Positions 33,631 to 45,900 are shown, counted from the first letter of the stretch. The stretch is DNA of 64,000 bases from Macrostomum hystrix (GCA_950097015.1 CATNEN010000038.1:31644501-31708500), one strand, 5' to 3'. Numbers and translations are program-made. Notes: generated from the letters alone by a model not told the origin.

Positions 33631-35543
33631 ATGAGCTACAAATTGTACTATTTCGACATGCGCGGACGCGCGGAAGTGATCCGTTTGGTGTTCGCCGCTG
33701 CCGGTGTCCAATTTCAAGACGTTCGATTCACTCGCGACGAATGGCTGGCCAAATATAAGGCTCTATCGCCAACTGGAGTGGCGCCTTATCTGGAGGATCC
33801 AGTCACGGGGAAGACTCTGGTACAGAGTAATCCCATTGCTGCTCTACTGGCTAAACGATTCAAACTGATGAGCACCAGCGACCCTTTGGAGTGCTACTAT
33901 GTCGACAGGCTCTTGTACCAAGTGTGCTAGTCACTCTTTTCATTTTTTATAATGCTTTTACTCTCTTATGCAGGTGTTACACAGGATTTTTAGGTGTTTG
34001 ACAAATGTTTACCTGTTAGACAGGAGTTTTAGGTGTTAGACAGAAGTTTTAGGTGTTAGACAGAATTTTTAGGTGTTAGACAGGAGTTTTAGGTGTTAGA
34101 CAGGAGTTTTAGGTGTTAGACACGAGTTTTAGGTGTTAGACAGGAGTTTTAGGTGCGAAACAGGATTTTTAGGTGTTAGACAGAAGTTTTAGGTGTTAGA
34201 CAGGAGTTTTAGGTGCGAAACAGGAGTTTTAGGTGTTTGACAGGAGTTTTAGGTGTTAGACAGGAGTGTTTGAAGGTTAGACGCGATTGTTTGAGTGTTA
34301 GATGGAAGTGTTAGGTGTTAGACATGCGTGTTAAAGCAATCATATTTTATATCTGTTTTAAGTTTTCTAAGGTAAGAGTGAAAATGGAATTTAAAGCTCA
34401 AAATTTATGCGGTCTAATTTCTGTCTAACCCCTTTCTTTCTGGCTTTTTGCCCTAGTAGAATATTCTTATCATTTCCCTTGTCATGCAACTGAGAAACAT
34501 CCATCCAACAGGCGACACACCAATCTAACAGGTAACACACCTATCTGACAGGTGACACACCTATCTGACAGGTGACATACCTATCTGACAGGTAACACAA
34601 CTATCTGACAGGTGACACACCTATCTAACAGGTGGCACACCTGTCTAACAGGTGGCACACCTGTCTAACAGGTGACACACCTATCTGACAGATTACACAC
34701 CTGTCTAACAGGTAACACACCTATCTGACAGGTGACACACCTATCTGACAGGTGATACACTTATCTGACAGGTGACACATCTATCAAAGAAGTGACACGC
34801 CTGTCTAACAGGTAACAGACCTATCTGACAGGTAACACACCTATCTGATAGGTAACATACCTATCTGACAGGTGACACACCTATCTGACAGGTGACACAC
34901 CTATCTGACAGGTAACACACCTATCTGACAGGTGACACAGCTATCTGACAGGTGACACACCTATCTGACAGGTAACACACCTATTTAACAGGTGACACAC
35001 CTATCTGACAGGTAACACACCTATCTGACAGGTGACACACCTATCTAACAGGTGACAAACCTATCTAACAGATTACACACCTGTATAGCAGGTAACACAC
35101 CTATCTGACAGGTGACACACCTATCTGACAGGTAACACACCTATCTGACAGGTGACACACTAGTTTCATGGTTGCCACATCCACCTCAATACCCTCAGCT
35201 CACCGACATGGCCGAAGACGCGGTTGCCCCGGTACTGTACGGACCAGAAGACAAGCGGCCGGACGCAATGCGAGAATTTCTAGAAACCAAAGGTTCGCTC
35301 CACCTCAGCCACCTGGCTAAACTAATGCGAGAGTCAGCTACTAAACCTGGCCAGTATGCTGTCGGAAATTCGCTAACACTAGCTGACCTAGCCATCATTA
35401 ATCTGCTAGACTTTGTCGACTGCATCGGACCCGAAGCACAAAAGCTGCTGTCGACTTACCCGGAGCTAGTTTCTCATCGACAGCACGTGCTGAAGTCAAA
35501 TAAGAATCTTGCCGACTACATCGCCAACAGGAAAGGCTACTGA
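33631..35543 (+). CDS. Sigma-class glutathione S-transferase 2, 2 exons
   Basis: Exons 33631-33921 and 35199-35543 (phase 0) give 211 aa. It starts [20 protein letters not shown], with Tyr7, the cis-Pro segment VAPYLED and QSNPIAALLA. The C-terminal half has NSLTLADLAIINLLDF and ends RKGY. It is paralogous to the gene at 31608 at nearly every position, with an intron at the same site (after LLYQ). The donor is CAA|GTGTGC, weaker than usual. The intron is 1.28 kb and is mostly two tandem arrays, against 0.59 kb without an array in the sister gene. Role: glutathione conjugation or isomerisation in the cytosol. Confidence 0.94.
33975..34330. repeat. 20-mer minisatellite, GST 2 intron
   Basis: About 17 copies of GGTGTTAGACAGGAGTTTTA with variants (GGTGCGAAAC, GTTTGACAG). 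The unit core GTTAGACAG is related to the arrays at 34495 (inverted: CTGACAGG) and 35640 (GTCTAACAG). Confidence 0.93.
34495..35160. repeat. 20-mer minisatellite with palindromic units, GST 2 intron
   Basis: About 33 copies of CACCTATCTGACAGGTGACA. In each unit CACCT and AGGTG are complementary around a 7-nt loop. The array stops about 40 nt before the exon 2 acceptor. Confidence 0.95.
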
Positions 35544-35639
35544 TGTGCAAAGCATACTTGACCATTGATAGATTGGATTCTTCATTCTAAACCATTTTAC
35601 GAGCTCGTATAAAGATTTTTTCTAATTTGAATGTTCTGT

Positions 35640-35745
35640 CTAACAGTTGGAGAGCCTGTCTAACAGTTGGAGAGTCTGTCTAACAGTTGGAGAGTCTGTC
35701 TAACAGTTGGAGAGTCTGTCTAACAGTTGGCTATTGTATTTAACA
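35640..35745. repeat. 20-mer repeat downstream of GST 2
   Basis: Five copies of GTCTAACAGTTGGAGAGTCT (20 nt) in the probable 3' UTR or just beyond it. The remaining sequence to 36035 is AT-rich, with the lectin promoter presumably in its 3' part. Confidence 0.9.
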
Positions 35746-36035
35746 GGTTTATTCATTCTCTCCTCATAAAGCATGTGTAATATTCTTATTTTACAGTTTA
35801 CTAAGAAAAAAATTAGATATAAGCCAACGTATTGACTTTGAGGATAAAAGTACAAAAAACGTTTTGAAAGCTAAAAAATTAATTCTGATATCGCGTTGTT
35901 AAAACAAGTGTCTTGTTAAAATGGTTTCTAAGCGTGCAGCACACTTGACAACAACAAGCAACAGCGACAGCAATTAAAATTTTCATATTAATTAAAACAC
36001 CAAGCATTGAATTCTTGACTCAAACAAATTTCTCG

Positions 36036-36782
36036 ATGCATTTCGCAAAGCTAAAGAAGCAGCTGCTGCTGCTGTTTCTGCTGTGCAGTCAGCTGCCGCT
36101 GCAGTCGCGGGCCATTTGTCCGGCTCCATTCAGCAGCCAGGCTGGTCTTTGCGTCTTCGTGAACGCGTCGCAGAGTTTCAACTGGTGCTCAGCCAATCGG
36201 CAGTGCGCATCGATGGGCGGAGAGCTGGTCAACTCCATCGACTCCGTCAGGCTGCTTCGAAACCGCAGTGTCGCTGGTGCCCGCTGCAGCTGCAACCTGT
36301 GGGTGGGACTCACCGACTTGGCCGACGAGAGGAAAATGAGCAGGACCGGCTGGCAGAGGATCAACGGCAATGGCGTCTTTCCAACTGATGCCTCTCTGTT
36401 TGCTGGCTCAGAACCGTCTGGTTCTTCTAGAGAGAACTGTCTGCGCGTGGACTCAGGAGGCTTTCTACGAGACGCTCAATGCACTCTTCTCTACGGCTTC
36501 GTGTGCGAGTTCGCTGGCAAAGTGCAGCTCCCAGCTGCTGCCGTGTCCTGGTTTGCCAACGACTTCAAGCGAGTGCGCTCAGGCTCTGACTACTGCTCCA
36601 CCGATCTGTTGCTAGTCAGAAGCGAGCGTCAGTGTCTCTACGCTGCGATGGTGCAGGGCAGCTGCAGACACGCGCTGTACAACAGCAGGCTGAGCACCTG
36701 CCGTCTGCTGCTGTTCACTGACGCTCAGGTGGAAGAGGAGATCGAGACGAGCCCTGACTGGGTCAAGTTTGAAATTATCTGA
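36036..36782 (+). CDS. Secreted C-type lectin-like protein with apple-like tail, single exon
   Basis: 248 aa, no intron. The first ATG in frame (36036) is followed by a basic n-region and a hydrophobic core, KKQLLLLFLLCSQLPLQSRA, a good signal peptide. Residues about 27-165 form a C-type lectin-like domain: CPAPFSSQAGLCVFV, FNWCSANRQCASMGGELV, LWVGLTD, ENCLRVDSGGF and YGFVCE give the usual Cys framework. The Ca/sugar motif is atypical: EPS instead of EPN or QPD, and no WND, so classical carbohydrate binding is doubtful. The C-terminal part (about 170-230) has a Cys spacing (CSTDLL, RQCLYAAMVQGSC, STCRLLL) that resembles a PAN/apple module. Likely an extracellular recognition, mucus or immune protein. 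Role inferred from family only. Confidence 0.85.
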   Translation: MHFAKLKKQLLLLFLLCSQLPLQSRAICPAPFSSQAGLCVFVNASQSFNWCSANRQCASMGGELVNSIDSVRLLRNRSVAGARCSCNLWVGLTDLADERKMSRTGWQRINGNGVFPTDASLFAGSEPSGSSRENCLRVDSGGFLRDAQCTLLYGFVCEFAGKVQLPAAAVSWFANDFKRVRSGSDYCSTDLLLVRSERQCLYAAMVQGSCRHALYNSRLSTCRLLLFTDAQVEEEIETSPDWVKFEII

Positions 36783-37219
36783 CATTTACCAGATGGGTCT
36801 AAAAACTAACTTTATTTATTAACAATAGAACTACCAAGGGGGGAATTCCCCCTGACAATTTATTGTGCTGCAATCGAGCGGAACAACGCAAGCGTACGAA
36901 AATCAAGGGCCAAATTTATTTTGCGCATCTTCAGAAACAAAAATCAAGTCGCCGGCTCTTCAGACCGTCGAGATATTCAATGCTTCTAGCCGAAGGTCAG
37001 ATTTTTGCCATCAGCGCTTGAGTATTTCATACACCCCTATACACAAATTAGCACTGGGCCTCAGTGCGGCCTTGCCAGGCCTTCAAAATTTATCAGCATG
37101 TCACCCGAATGTGCCTGCATCATCTTAGTCTTCGGTGGTCACCTACCTTTATCTAGATGGATTTGCTGGACCTTCAAGGGCTACAATAGGTGGAAATAGG
37201 CCATTATGGATAGGCAATT
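36783..37219. other. Non-coding stretch after the lectin gene
   Basis: Contains the lectin 3' UTR (TTTATTTATTAAC right after the stop). The rest, 36840-37200, has balanced base composition but no supported exon and no recognised element. It runs directly into the large 16-mer array. Confidence 0.45.
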
Positions 37220-39225
37220 ATAGTCTCATCTCTCCTGTGTCTCATCTCTCCCGTGTCTCATCTCTCCCGTGTCTCATCTCTCTCGTGTCTCATCTCTCTC
37301 GTGTCTCATCTCTCCCGTGTCTCATCTCTCCCGTGTCTCATCTCTCCCGTGTCTCATCTCTCTCGTGTCTCATCTCTCTCGTGTCTCATCTCTCCCGTGT
37401 CTCATCTCTCTCGTGTCTCATATCTCCCGTGTTTCATCTCTCTCGTGTCTCATCTCTCCCGTGTCTCATCTCTCTCGTGTCTCATCTCTCCCGTGTCTCA
37501 TCTCTCTCGTGTCTCATCTCTCTCGTGTCTCATCTCACCCGTGTCTTATCTCTCTCGTGTCTCATCTCTCCCGTGTCTCATCTCTCTCGTGTCTCATCTC
37601 TCTCGTGTCTCATCACTCTCGTGTCTCATCTCTCTCGTGTCTCATCTCTCCCGTGTCTCATCTCTCTCGTGTCTCATATCTCCCGTGTCTCATCTCTCTC
37701 GTGTCTCATCTCTCCCGTGTCTCATCTCTCTCGTGTCTCATCTCTCCCGTGTCTCATCTCTCTCGTGTCTCATCTCACCCGTGTCTTATCTCTCCCGTGT
37801 CTCATCTCTCCCGTGTCTAATCTCTCTCGTGTCTCATCTCACCCGTGTCTTATCTCTCTCGTGTCTCATCTCTCCCGTGTCTCATCTCTCTCGTGTCTCA
37901 TCTCTCCCGTGTCTCATCTCTCTCGTGTCTCATCTCTCTCGTGTCTCATCTCACCCGTGTCTTATCTCTCCCGTGTCTCATCTCTCCCGTGTCTAATCTC
38001 TCTCGTGTCTCATCTCACCCGTGTCTTATCTCTCTCGTGTCTCATCTCTCCCGTGTCTCATCTCTCTCGTGTCTCATCTCTCTCGTGTCTCATCTCTCCC
38101 GTGTCTCATCTCTCTCGTGTCTCATATCTCCCGTGTTTCATCTCTCTCGTGTCTCATCTCTCCCGTGTCTCATCTCTCTCGTGTCTCATCTCTCCCGTGT
38201 CTCATCTCTCTCGTGTCTCATCTCTCTCGTGTCTCATCTCACCCGTGTCTTATCTCTCTCGTGTCTCATCTCTCCCGTGTCTCATCTCTCTCGTGTCTCA
38301 TCTCTCTCGTGTCTCATCACTCTCGTGTCTCATCTCTCTCGTGTCTCATCTCTCCCGTGTCTCATCTCTCTCGTGTCTCATATCTCCCGTGTCTCATCTC
38401 TCTCGTGTCTCATCTCTCCCGTGTCTCATCTCTCTCGTGTCTCATCTCTCCCGTGTCTCATCTCTCTCGTGTCTCATCTCACCCGTGTCTTATCTCTCCC
38501 GTGTCTCATCTCTCCCGTGTCTAATCTCTCTCGTGTCTCATCTCACCCGTGTCTTATCTCTCTCGTGTCTCATCTCTCCCGTGTCTCATCTCTCCCGTGT
38601 CTCATCTCTCTCGTGTCTCATCTCTCTCGTGTCTCATCTCACCCGTGTCTTATCTCTCTCGTGTCTCATCTCTCCCGTGTCTCATCTCTCTCGTGTCTCA
38701 TCTCACCCGTGTCTTATCTCTCTCGTGTCTCATCTCTCCCGTGTCTCATCTCTCTCGTGTCTCATCTCTCCCGTGTCTCATCTCTCTCGTGTCTCATCTC
38801 ACCCGTGTCTCATCTCTCTCGTGTCTCATCTCACCCGTGTCTTATCTCTCCCGTGTCTCATCTCTCCCGTGTCTCATCTCTCTCGTGTCTCATCTCACCC
38901 GTGTCTTATCTCTCTCGTGTCTCATCTCTCCCGTGTCTCATCTCTCTCGTGTCTCATCTCACCCGTGTCTTATCTCTCTCGTGTCTCATCTCTCCCGTGT
39001 CTCATCTCTCTCGTGTCTCATCGCTCCCGTGTCTCATCTCTCCCGTGTCTCATCTCTCTCGTGTCTCATCTCTCCCGTGTCTCATCTCTCTCGTGTCTCA
39101 TCTCTGCCGTGTCTTATCTCTCTCGTGTCTCATCTCTCCCGTGTCTCATCTCTCTCGTGTCTCATCTCTCCCGTGTCTCATCTCTCTCGTGTCTTATCTC
39201 TCCTGTGTCTCATCTCTCCCCTGGT
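37220..39225. repeat. 16-mer minisatellite, 2.0 kb, inverted relative to CEP43 intron 4
   Basis: About 125 copies of CTCATCTCTCCCGTGT and CTCATCTCTCTCGTGT. The first form is the reverse complement of the 3608-4310 unit. Diagnostic variants recur 704 bp apart (CATCAC at about 37611 and 38315; GTTTCATC at about 37431 and 38135), equal to 44 units. Sequence 39226-39630 after it shows no firm feature; the SLC5 3' end should lie there. Confidence 0.96.
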
Positions 39226-39629
39226 TAAAAACTCAATAAAAAATTCAATTCCTTAGCTTTTTACCGACTCCCAGTTTTGTAGTTTCATTTGTTGATCTCG
39301 GATTATTGAAGTAGCTGGTAAATAAATTGATATTTTAAATAAATTTTCACTGACCGCTTTTGAGGCAGTGCTCGGATTACATTCGTAAGTAGTGAAATAT
39401 TGTGAATATAGTGATGGTCATGTGCGAATTACGAGTACATGCCATTTAGTTCTATTTTAAGTTATTTCAAATCGTAATTCAGCGATTTTTATAAATCGAC
39501 TTTACAACTGAATGTTTAAAATTTCCTTCTTTCCCATGGCTGCTTCCAGGGAAATGCTGATTTGGTCGAATGTCTAAAAAAGAAACATGATTTTATTCGG
39601 CTTTTTATCAGACAGATACTGCGAAAAAA

Positions 39630-39924
39630 CAACAGACAGGCAGACACTCACAACAGACAGGCAGTCACTTACAACAGACAGGCAGACACCCACAACAGAC
39701 AGACAGACACCCACAACAGACAGGAAGACACCCACAACAGACAGGCAGACACTCACAACAGACAGGCAGACACCCACATCAGACAGGCAGACACCCACAA
39801 CAGACAGGCAGACACCCACATCAGACAGGCAGACACCCACAACAGACAGGCAGACACCCACAACAGACAGGCAGACACCCACAACAGACAGGCAGACACC
39901 CACAACAGACAGACAGACACTCAC
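39630..39924. repeat. 21-mer minisatellite, 3' end of the SLC5 gene
   Basis: About 14 copies of a 21-nt unit containing CAACAGACAGGCAGACACCC. It begins directly at the donor of the last recognised SLC5 exon (minus strand, low end 39925). Confidence 0.95.
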
Positions 39925-42900
39925 ATCGCAGTGTTTAGCTGGCAAGATGTCTGTCGTGCAGTTGAGCAGTCTCCAGAACTTTCCTACACCTGGCAGTAGG
40001 AGATTCTCAGTCACCGGTGTCCGTTTTACATATCCAAAATGGCTTCCCCTCTCGGCTGTGAAATTGGATAATTTTCTAGGTACATTTTAAAAAAGCACAT
40101 GATATTTATAGTTCAGTAAAGACTTACCTAGCCAACTGCACAGTAGTCCAACTTGAATGGTGACAAAGACGCCAATCAGTGGTATCCAAACGTAACTTAT
40201 AGAGTAGATGTACTCAGCCAGGAATCTGAGCAGTTCAATGTAAGTCACGCGAGTTTAATCGAGAATGCACAAATGTCAATAAATTTTCCCGCACGTTGTT
40301 TAACGAAAAAGTTATAGCAAAAAACTTTAACTTCTAATGCTAGTAGGCTCAGTTAAAACGAGAAAATTCTACATTCTTCTATACGCAAAATCCATATATA
40401 GAATGGACAGACACCCAGACAGAATGGATAGACAGACACCCAGACAGAATGGACAGACACCCAGACAGAATAGACAGACACCCAGATAGAATCGACAGAC
40501 ACCCAGATAGAATAGACAGACACCCAGATAGAATAGACAGACACCCAGACAGAATAGACAGACACCCAGATAGAATAGACAGACACCCAGATAGAATCGA
40601 CAGACACCCAGATAGAATAGACAGACACCCAGACAGAATGGACAGACACCCAGACAGAATAGACAGACACCCAGATAGAATCGACAGACACCCAGACAGA
40701 ATAGACAGACACCCAGATAGAATCGACAGACACCCAGATAGAATCGACAGACACCCAGATAGAATAGACAGACACCCAGATAGAATAGACAGACACCCAG
40801 ACAGAATGGACAGACACCCAGACAGAATAGACAGACACCCAGATAGAATCGACAGACACCCAGATAGAATAGACAGACACCCAGATAGAATAGACAGACA
40901 CCCAGATAGAATAGACAGACACACAGATAGAATGGACAGACACCCAGATAGAATAGACAGACACCCAGACAGAATAGACAGACACCCAGATAGAATGGAC
41001 AGACACCCAGATAGAATAGACAGACACCCAGATAGAATAGACAGACACCCAGATAGAATAGACAGACACACAGATAGAATGGACAGACACCCAGATAGGA
41101 TGGACAGACACCCAGATAGAATAGACAGACACCCAGATAGAATAGACAGACACACAGATAGAATGGACAGACACCCAGATAGGATGGACAGACACCCAGA
41201 TAGAATAGACAGACACCCAGATAGAATGGACAGACACCCAGATAGGATGGACAGACACACATATAGAATGGACAGACCAGCCAAAGTGATTGCTGTGTGA
41301 TGCTGACTTTACCCAATCGGCTGTGTCAGTGGCGCTCCTGCAGCTGTGTTTGGAGTTGATGTCCCTTCAATCGCCGCATTGTAGTTAACGACTGTCGAAT
41401 CCAACCAGATGTCGCTTCCATTGAAACTAGCAGCGCTGACATTGTCAAACAGTTGACAGCCGGTTATATTGCCGGGTAGTTTTACCAGCTGCCTATTGCT
41501 GACGTACGACCCGGCGCCGATCCAGACACCGACAGCGACGCCAACGATCGGACTGACAGCGGCCCCAAACCAGTTGGCCCTAGGAAACAAGCAAGCCAGG
41601 AGAATAAGACCCAAACTGGGGCCCGCAGCTGCCCCGAGAAATGTTGACACGGCTTGAATTATGGTGCCACCCAGCTGAGCAACTAGATAAGCGATGCCGG
41701 TGCCGATCAAACCGAACACTGCCACCAGAGCTTTCGCCGCTATTGTGGCCTGGCCTTCAGTTAGCTGCAAGTTTTTGTCGTAGGTAAGATTGTTGTAACC
41801 TCTCCTGATCTGTCAGGATGTCACTCTCCTGATCTGTCAGAATGTCACTCTCCTGATCTGTCAGGATGTCACTCTCCTGATCTGTCAGGATGTCACTCCC
41901 ATAAACTCTCAGGATGTCACTCCATAAACTGTCAGGATGTCACTATCCTGATCTGTCAGGATTTCACTCTCCTGATCTGTCAGGATGTCACTCCCATAAA
42001 CTGTCAGGATGTCACTCCCATAAACTGTAAGGATGTCACTTCCCTGACATCTCAGGATGTTACTCCCATAAACTCTCAGAATGTCACTCCATAAGCTGTC
42101 AGGATGTCACTCCCATAAACTCTCAGGATGTCACTCCATAAACTGTCAGGATGTCACTCCCATAAACTGTCAGGAAAGCACTCGCTGATCACTGAGGATC
42201 TAGTCTATCTGGAATCACAAGCAGGGGATCTACATTCTTGCAGGCGTAGGGTCGCAGCAGGTCTGTCCAGGCGATGGTTGACGCGGAGCTGAGCGCAGAG
42301 GAGACACTCGACAACGCAGCGGCCAGCAGAGCTGAAGTGAACAGTCCAGGAAATCCGGGTGCATTCATTCGCTCCATCACATAGTAGGTGACAATCTGGT
42401 TTGTGTCAGCCCAGCCGACCGCGTGAATGTCACAGGCCACGGAAGCGTAGCGGCTAAATAATGCCATGCCAACCAGACTGCATGCGCTGACCATCACACA
42501 ATGGCCCGCCAGGCCAAGGAACAAACTCCTGGAGCGGTTATTAAACATTGAAATTATTTAATAGGCTCATCTGCAACTAATACTAACACGTATAAGCAAG
42601 TAAAACGACCAATTAAAAGAAACGACCTCCTAAAACCAACTGAAACGAACAACTAAAACCAACTAAAACGAACACCTAAAACCAACTGAAACGAACAACT
42701 AAAACCAACTAAAACGAACACCTAAAACCAACTGAAACGAACAACTAAAACCAACTAAAACGAACACCTAAAACCAACTAAAACGAACACCTAAAACCAA
42801 CTGAAACGAACAACTAAAACCAACTAAAACGAACACCTAAAACCAACTGAAACGAACAACTAAAACCAACTAAAACGAACACCTAAAACCAACTGAAACG

Positions 42901-45900
42901 AACAACTAAAACCAACTGAAACGAACAACTAAAACCAACTAAAACGAACACTTAAAACCAACTGAAACGAACAACTAAAACCAACTAAAACGAACACCTA
43001 AAACCAACTGAAACGAACAACTAAAACCAACTAAAACGAACAACTAAAACCAACTAAAACGAACACCTAAAACCAACTAAAACGAACACCTAAAACCAAC
43101 TGAAACGAACAACTAAAACCAACTAAAACGAACAACTAAAACCAACTAAAACGAACACCTAAAAGCAAATAAAACGAACACCTAAAAGCAAATAAAACGA
43201 ACACCTAAAAGCAAATAAAGCGAACACCTAAAAGCAACTAAAACGAACACCTAAAAGCAAATAAAACGAACACCTAAAACCAACTGAAATGACTACCTAA
43301 AAGCAAATAAAACGAACACCTAAAAGCAACTAATACGAACACCTAAAAGCTAATAAAACGAACACCTAAAAGCAACTAAAACGAACACCTAAAACCAAAA
43401 GAAACGAACACCTAAAACCAAATAAAACGAACACCTAAAACCAAAAGAAACGAACACCTAAAACCAAATAAAACGAACACCTAAAAGCAACTAAAACGAA
43501 CACCTAAAAGCAACTAAAACGAACACCTAAAAGCAACTAAAACGAACACCTAAAAGCAAATAAAACGAACACCTAAAAGCAACTAAAACGAACACCTAAA
43601 AGCAACTAAAACGAACACCTAAAAGCAACTAAAACGAACACCTAAAAGCTAATAAAACGAACACCTAAAAGCAACTAAAACGAAAACCTAAATGCAACTA
43701 AAACGAACACCTAAAACCAACTGAAACGAACACCTAAAACCAACTGAAACGAACACCTAAAAGCCTAAATTTTATTGGAAATCAACTTCTCTTGGCCTCA
43801 CATTCTTGCTGCTTTAAGATTTGGCAGGGCGCTGATTCGCTGCACAGCGGCTTGACTAACTCCAACAGAGGACAGCCAGTACACGGCAGTGCCGACCGTC
43901 ATACCCCACATTGAATGCCTCTCTCGCGGATCCAGAGTCAATGATGGAATCTGCATGCGACCATAGTCTGTGTTCAACTGCCACATTGCGCCGACACCGC
44001 CCGAGTCAACGACCGCCTGTTTTGAGTCATTTTGTGAGCTGGAACAGTTTCTTGAAGAATCCTCTCAGGACAAAAAAGTCCTACCTTGATGGCCACTGAC
44101 AGAACGCCTGTCAGCATGATGCCAGCTTGGATAGCATCGACCCAGACCACAGCCTTCATGCCGCCTAGCATTGTATAAAATGTGCCAATTAGGCCGCAGG
44201 CAGCGATGACGTACTCACGACGGACAGCGTTGTTTGTGACTGCGATAGGTTTGCAAATAGAAATTAAACAAAACTGTTGTAGCCGCGTCTTGGAATTTTC
44301 TTGCAGCACCCACCCACCTCCAATAATAACCACCTCACTGACTGCAGCGCCCACCCCACCTCCAATAATAACCATCTCACTGACTGCAGCACCCACCCCA
44401 CCTCCAATAATAACCATCTCACTGACTGCAGCGCCCACCCCACCTCCAATAATAACCATCTCACTGACTGCAGCGCCCACCCCACCTCCAATAATAACCA
44501 CCTCACTGACTGCGGCACCCACCCCACCTCCAATAATAACCATCTCACTGACTGCAGCGCCCACCCCACCTCCGATTAAAACCACCTCACTGACTGCGGC
44601 ACCCACCCCACCTCCAATAATAACCATCTCACTGACTGCAGCGCCCACCCCACCTCCGATTAAAACCACCTCACTGACTGCAGAGCCCACCCCACCTCCG
44701 GCTAAAACCACGCCACTGATTGCAGCACCCACCCCACCTCCAATAATAACCATTTTACTGACTGCAGCACCCACCCCACCTCCCCAGCCATCCAGTCAGA
44801 TGGCCGATATACTAATTGTATTCACATGCCAGCAGAACAATGATTTACCTTTCTCAGTAGCCGTACAAGGTGCAAATGTTGCCATTCCAGCGTACATGGT
44901 CTAAAACACAGTAAAGTCTATTCCCGCTTTCATTCTGACGCATGAAAAATATGCAATTTACAAGTACTTTAATACACAAAAAAGTGCTTACCATAATTAT
45001 CAGACTTAAGACAGTGCCGACAGAACGAGCCGCTTTTGATTTGAACCGTTTCTCCAGATACTGGAACGATAAAATGTTAATAATTTAGTAAAATCGCAGA
45101 AATAGTAGACTTAATGACTTGTTCTATTCATTATCTTGTGCATTATTTGATAGCGATAATTGGGTTCGATGTGCAGCCGACAGCACAGCCGCGGCTATTG
45201 CGCTGCGCATAAGTAGGCTGCGTACGGCTGTTCAGTCCATGGACTGGGGGAGATGCCACACTTAAACCGCAATTACCCAAGCTAATGGTGGTTCCCATTT
45301 TAACAGCTGGGTGAATTGAAGCAATGCAGAGTTCAGTGTCTTGCTAAAAGACAGAAATTTCTAGTTTTAGGAGTCGAAAATGGAACCCTCGAACTTCTTT
45401 AGTGCCTTAAATAATTCTGGCAGCAATTTCAAACCTCGGTAAAAAATTTCTTCCTGTCAGTATGTCACTCCCCTAAGCTGTCAGGAAGTCACTCCCCTAA
45501 GCTGTCAGGAAGTCACTCCCCTAAGCTGTCAGGATGTCACTCTCCTGATCTGTCTGGCTGTCACTCCCCTAAGCTGTCAGGATGTCACTCCCCTAAGCTG
45601 TCAGGATGTCACTCCCCTAAGCTGTCAGGATGTTAATCCCCTAAACTCTCAGGATGTCACTCGCCAAAACTCTCAGGATGTCACTCTCCTGATTTGTCAG
45701 GATCTCACTCTCCTGATCTGTCAGGATGTCACTCCCCTGATTTATTAGGATATCAATCCCCTGATCTGTCAGTATGTCCCTCTCCTGATCTGTCAGTATG
45801 TCACTCTCCTGATCTGTCAGTATGTCACTCTCCTGATCTGTCAGGATGTCACTCTCCTGATCTGCCAGGATGTCACTCTCCTGATCTGTCAGGGTGTCAC

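Noticed and set aside
37135-39228. Very long open frames (up to about 700 codons) with Leu-Ser-His-Leu-type repeats
   Set aside because: They arise because a stop-free 16-mer is repeated three times per 48 nt. Several frames are open at once, there is no start context or non-repeat domain, and no splice partner.
40353-41316. About 300-codon open frames on both strands (LGVCLFY-type and DRHPDRI-type repeats)
   Set aside because: 21-nt period artefact. Four frames are open over the same bases and lie inside an SLC5 intron.
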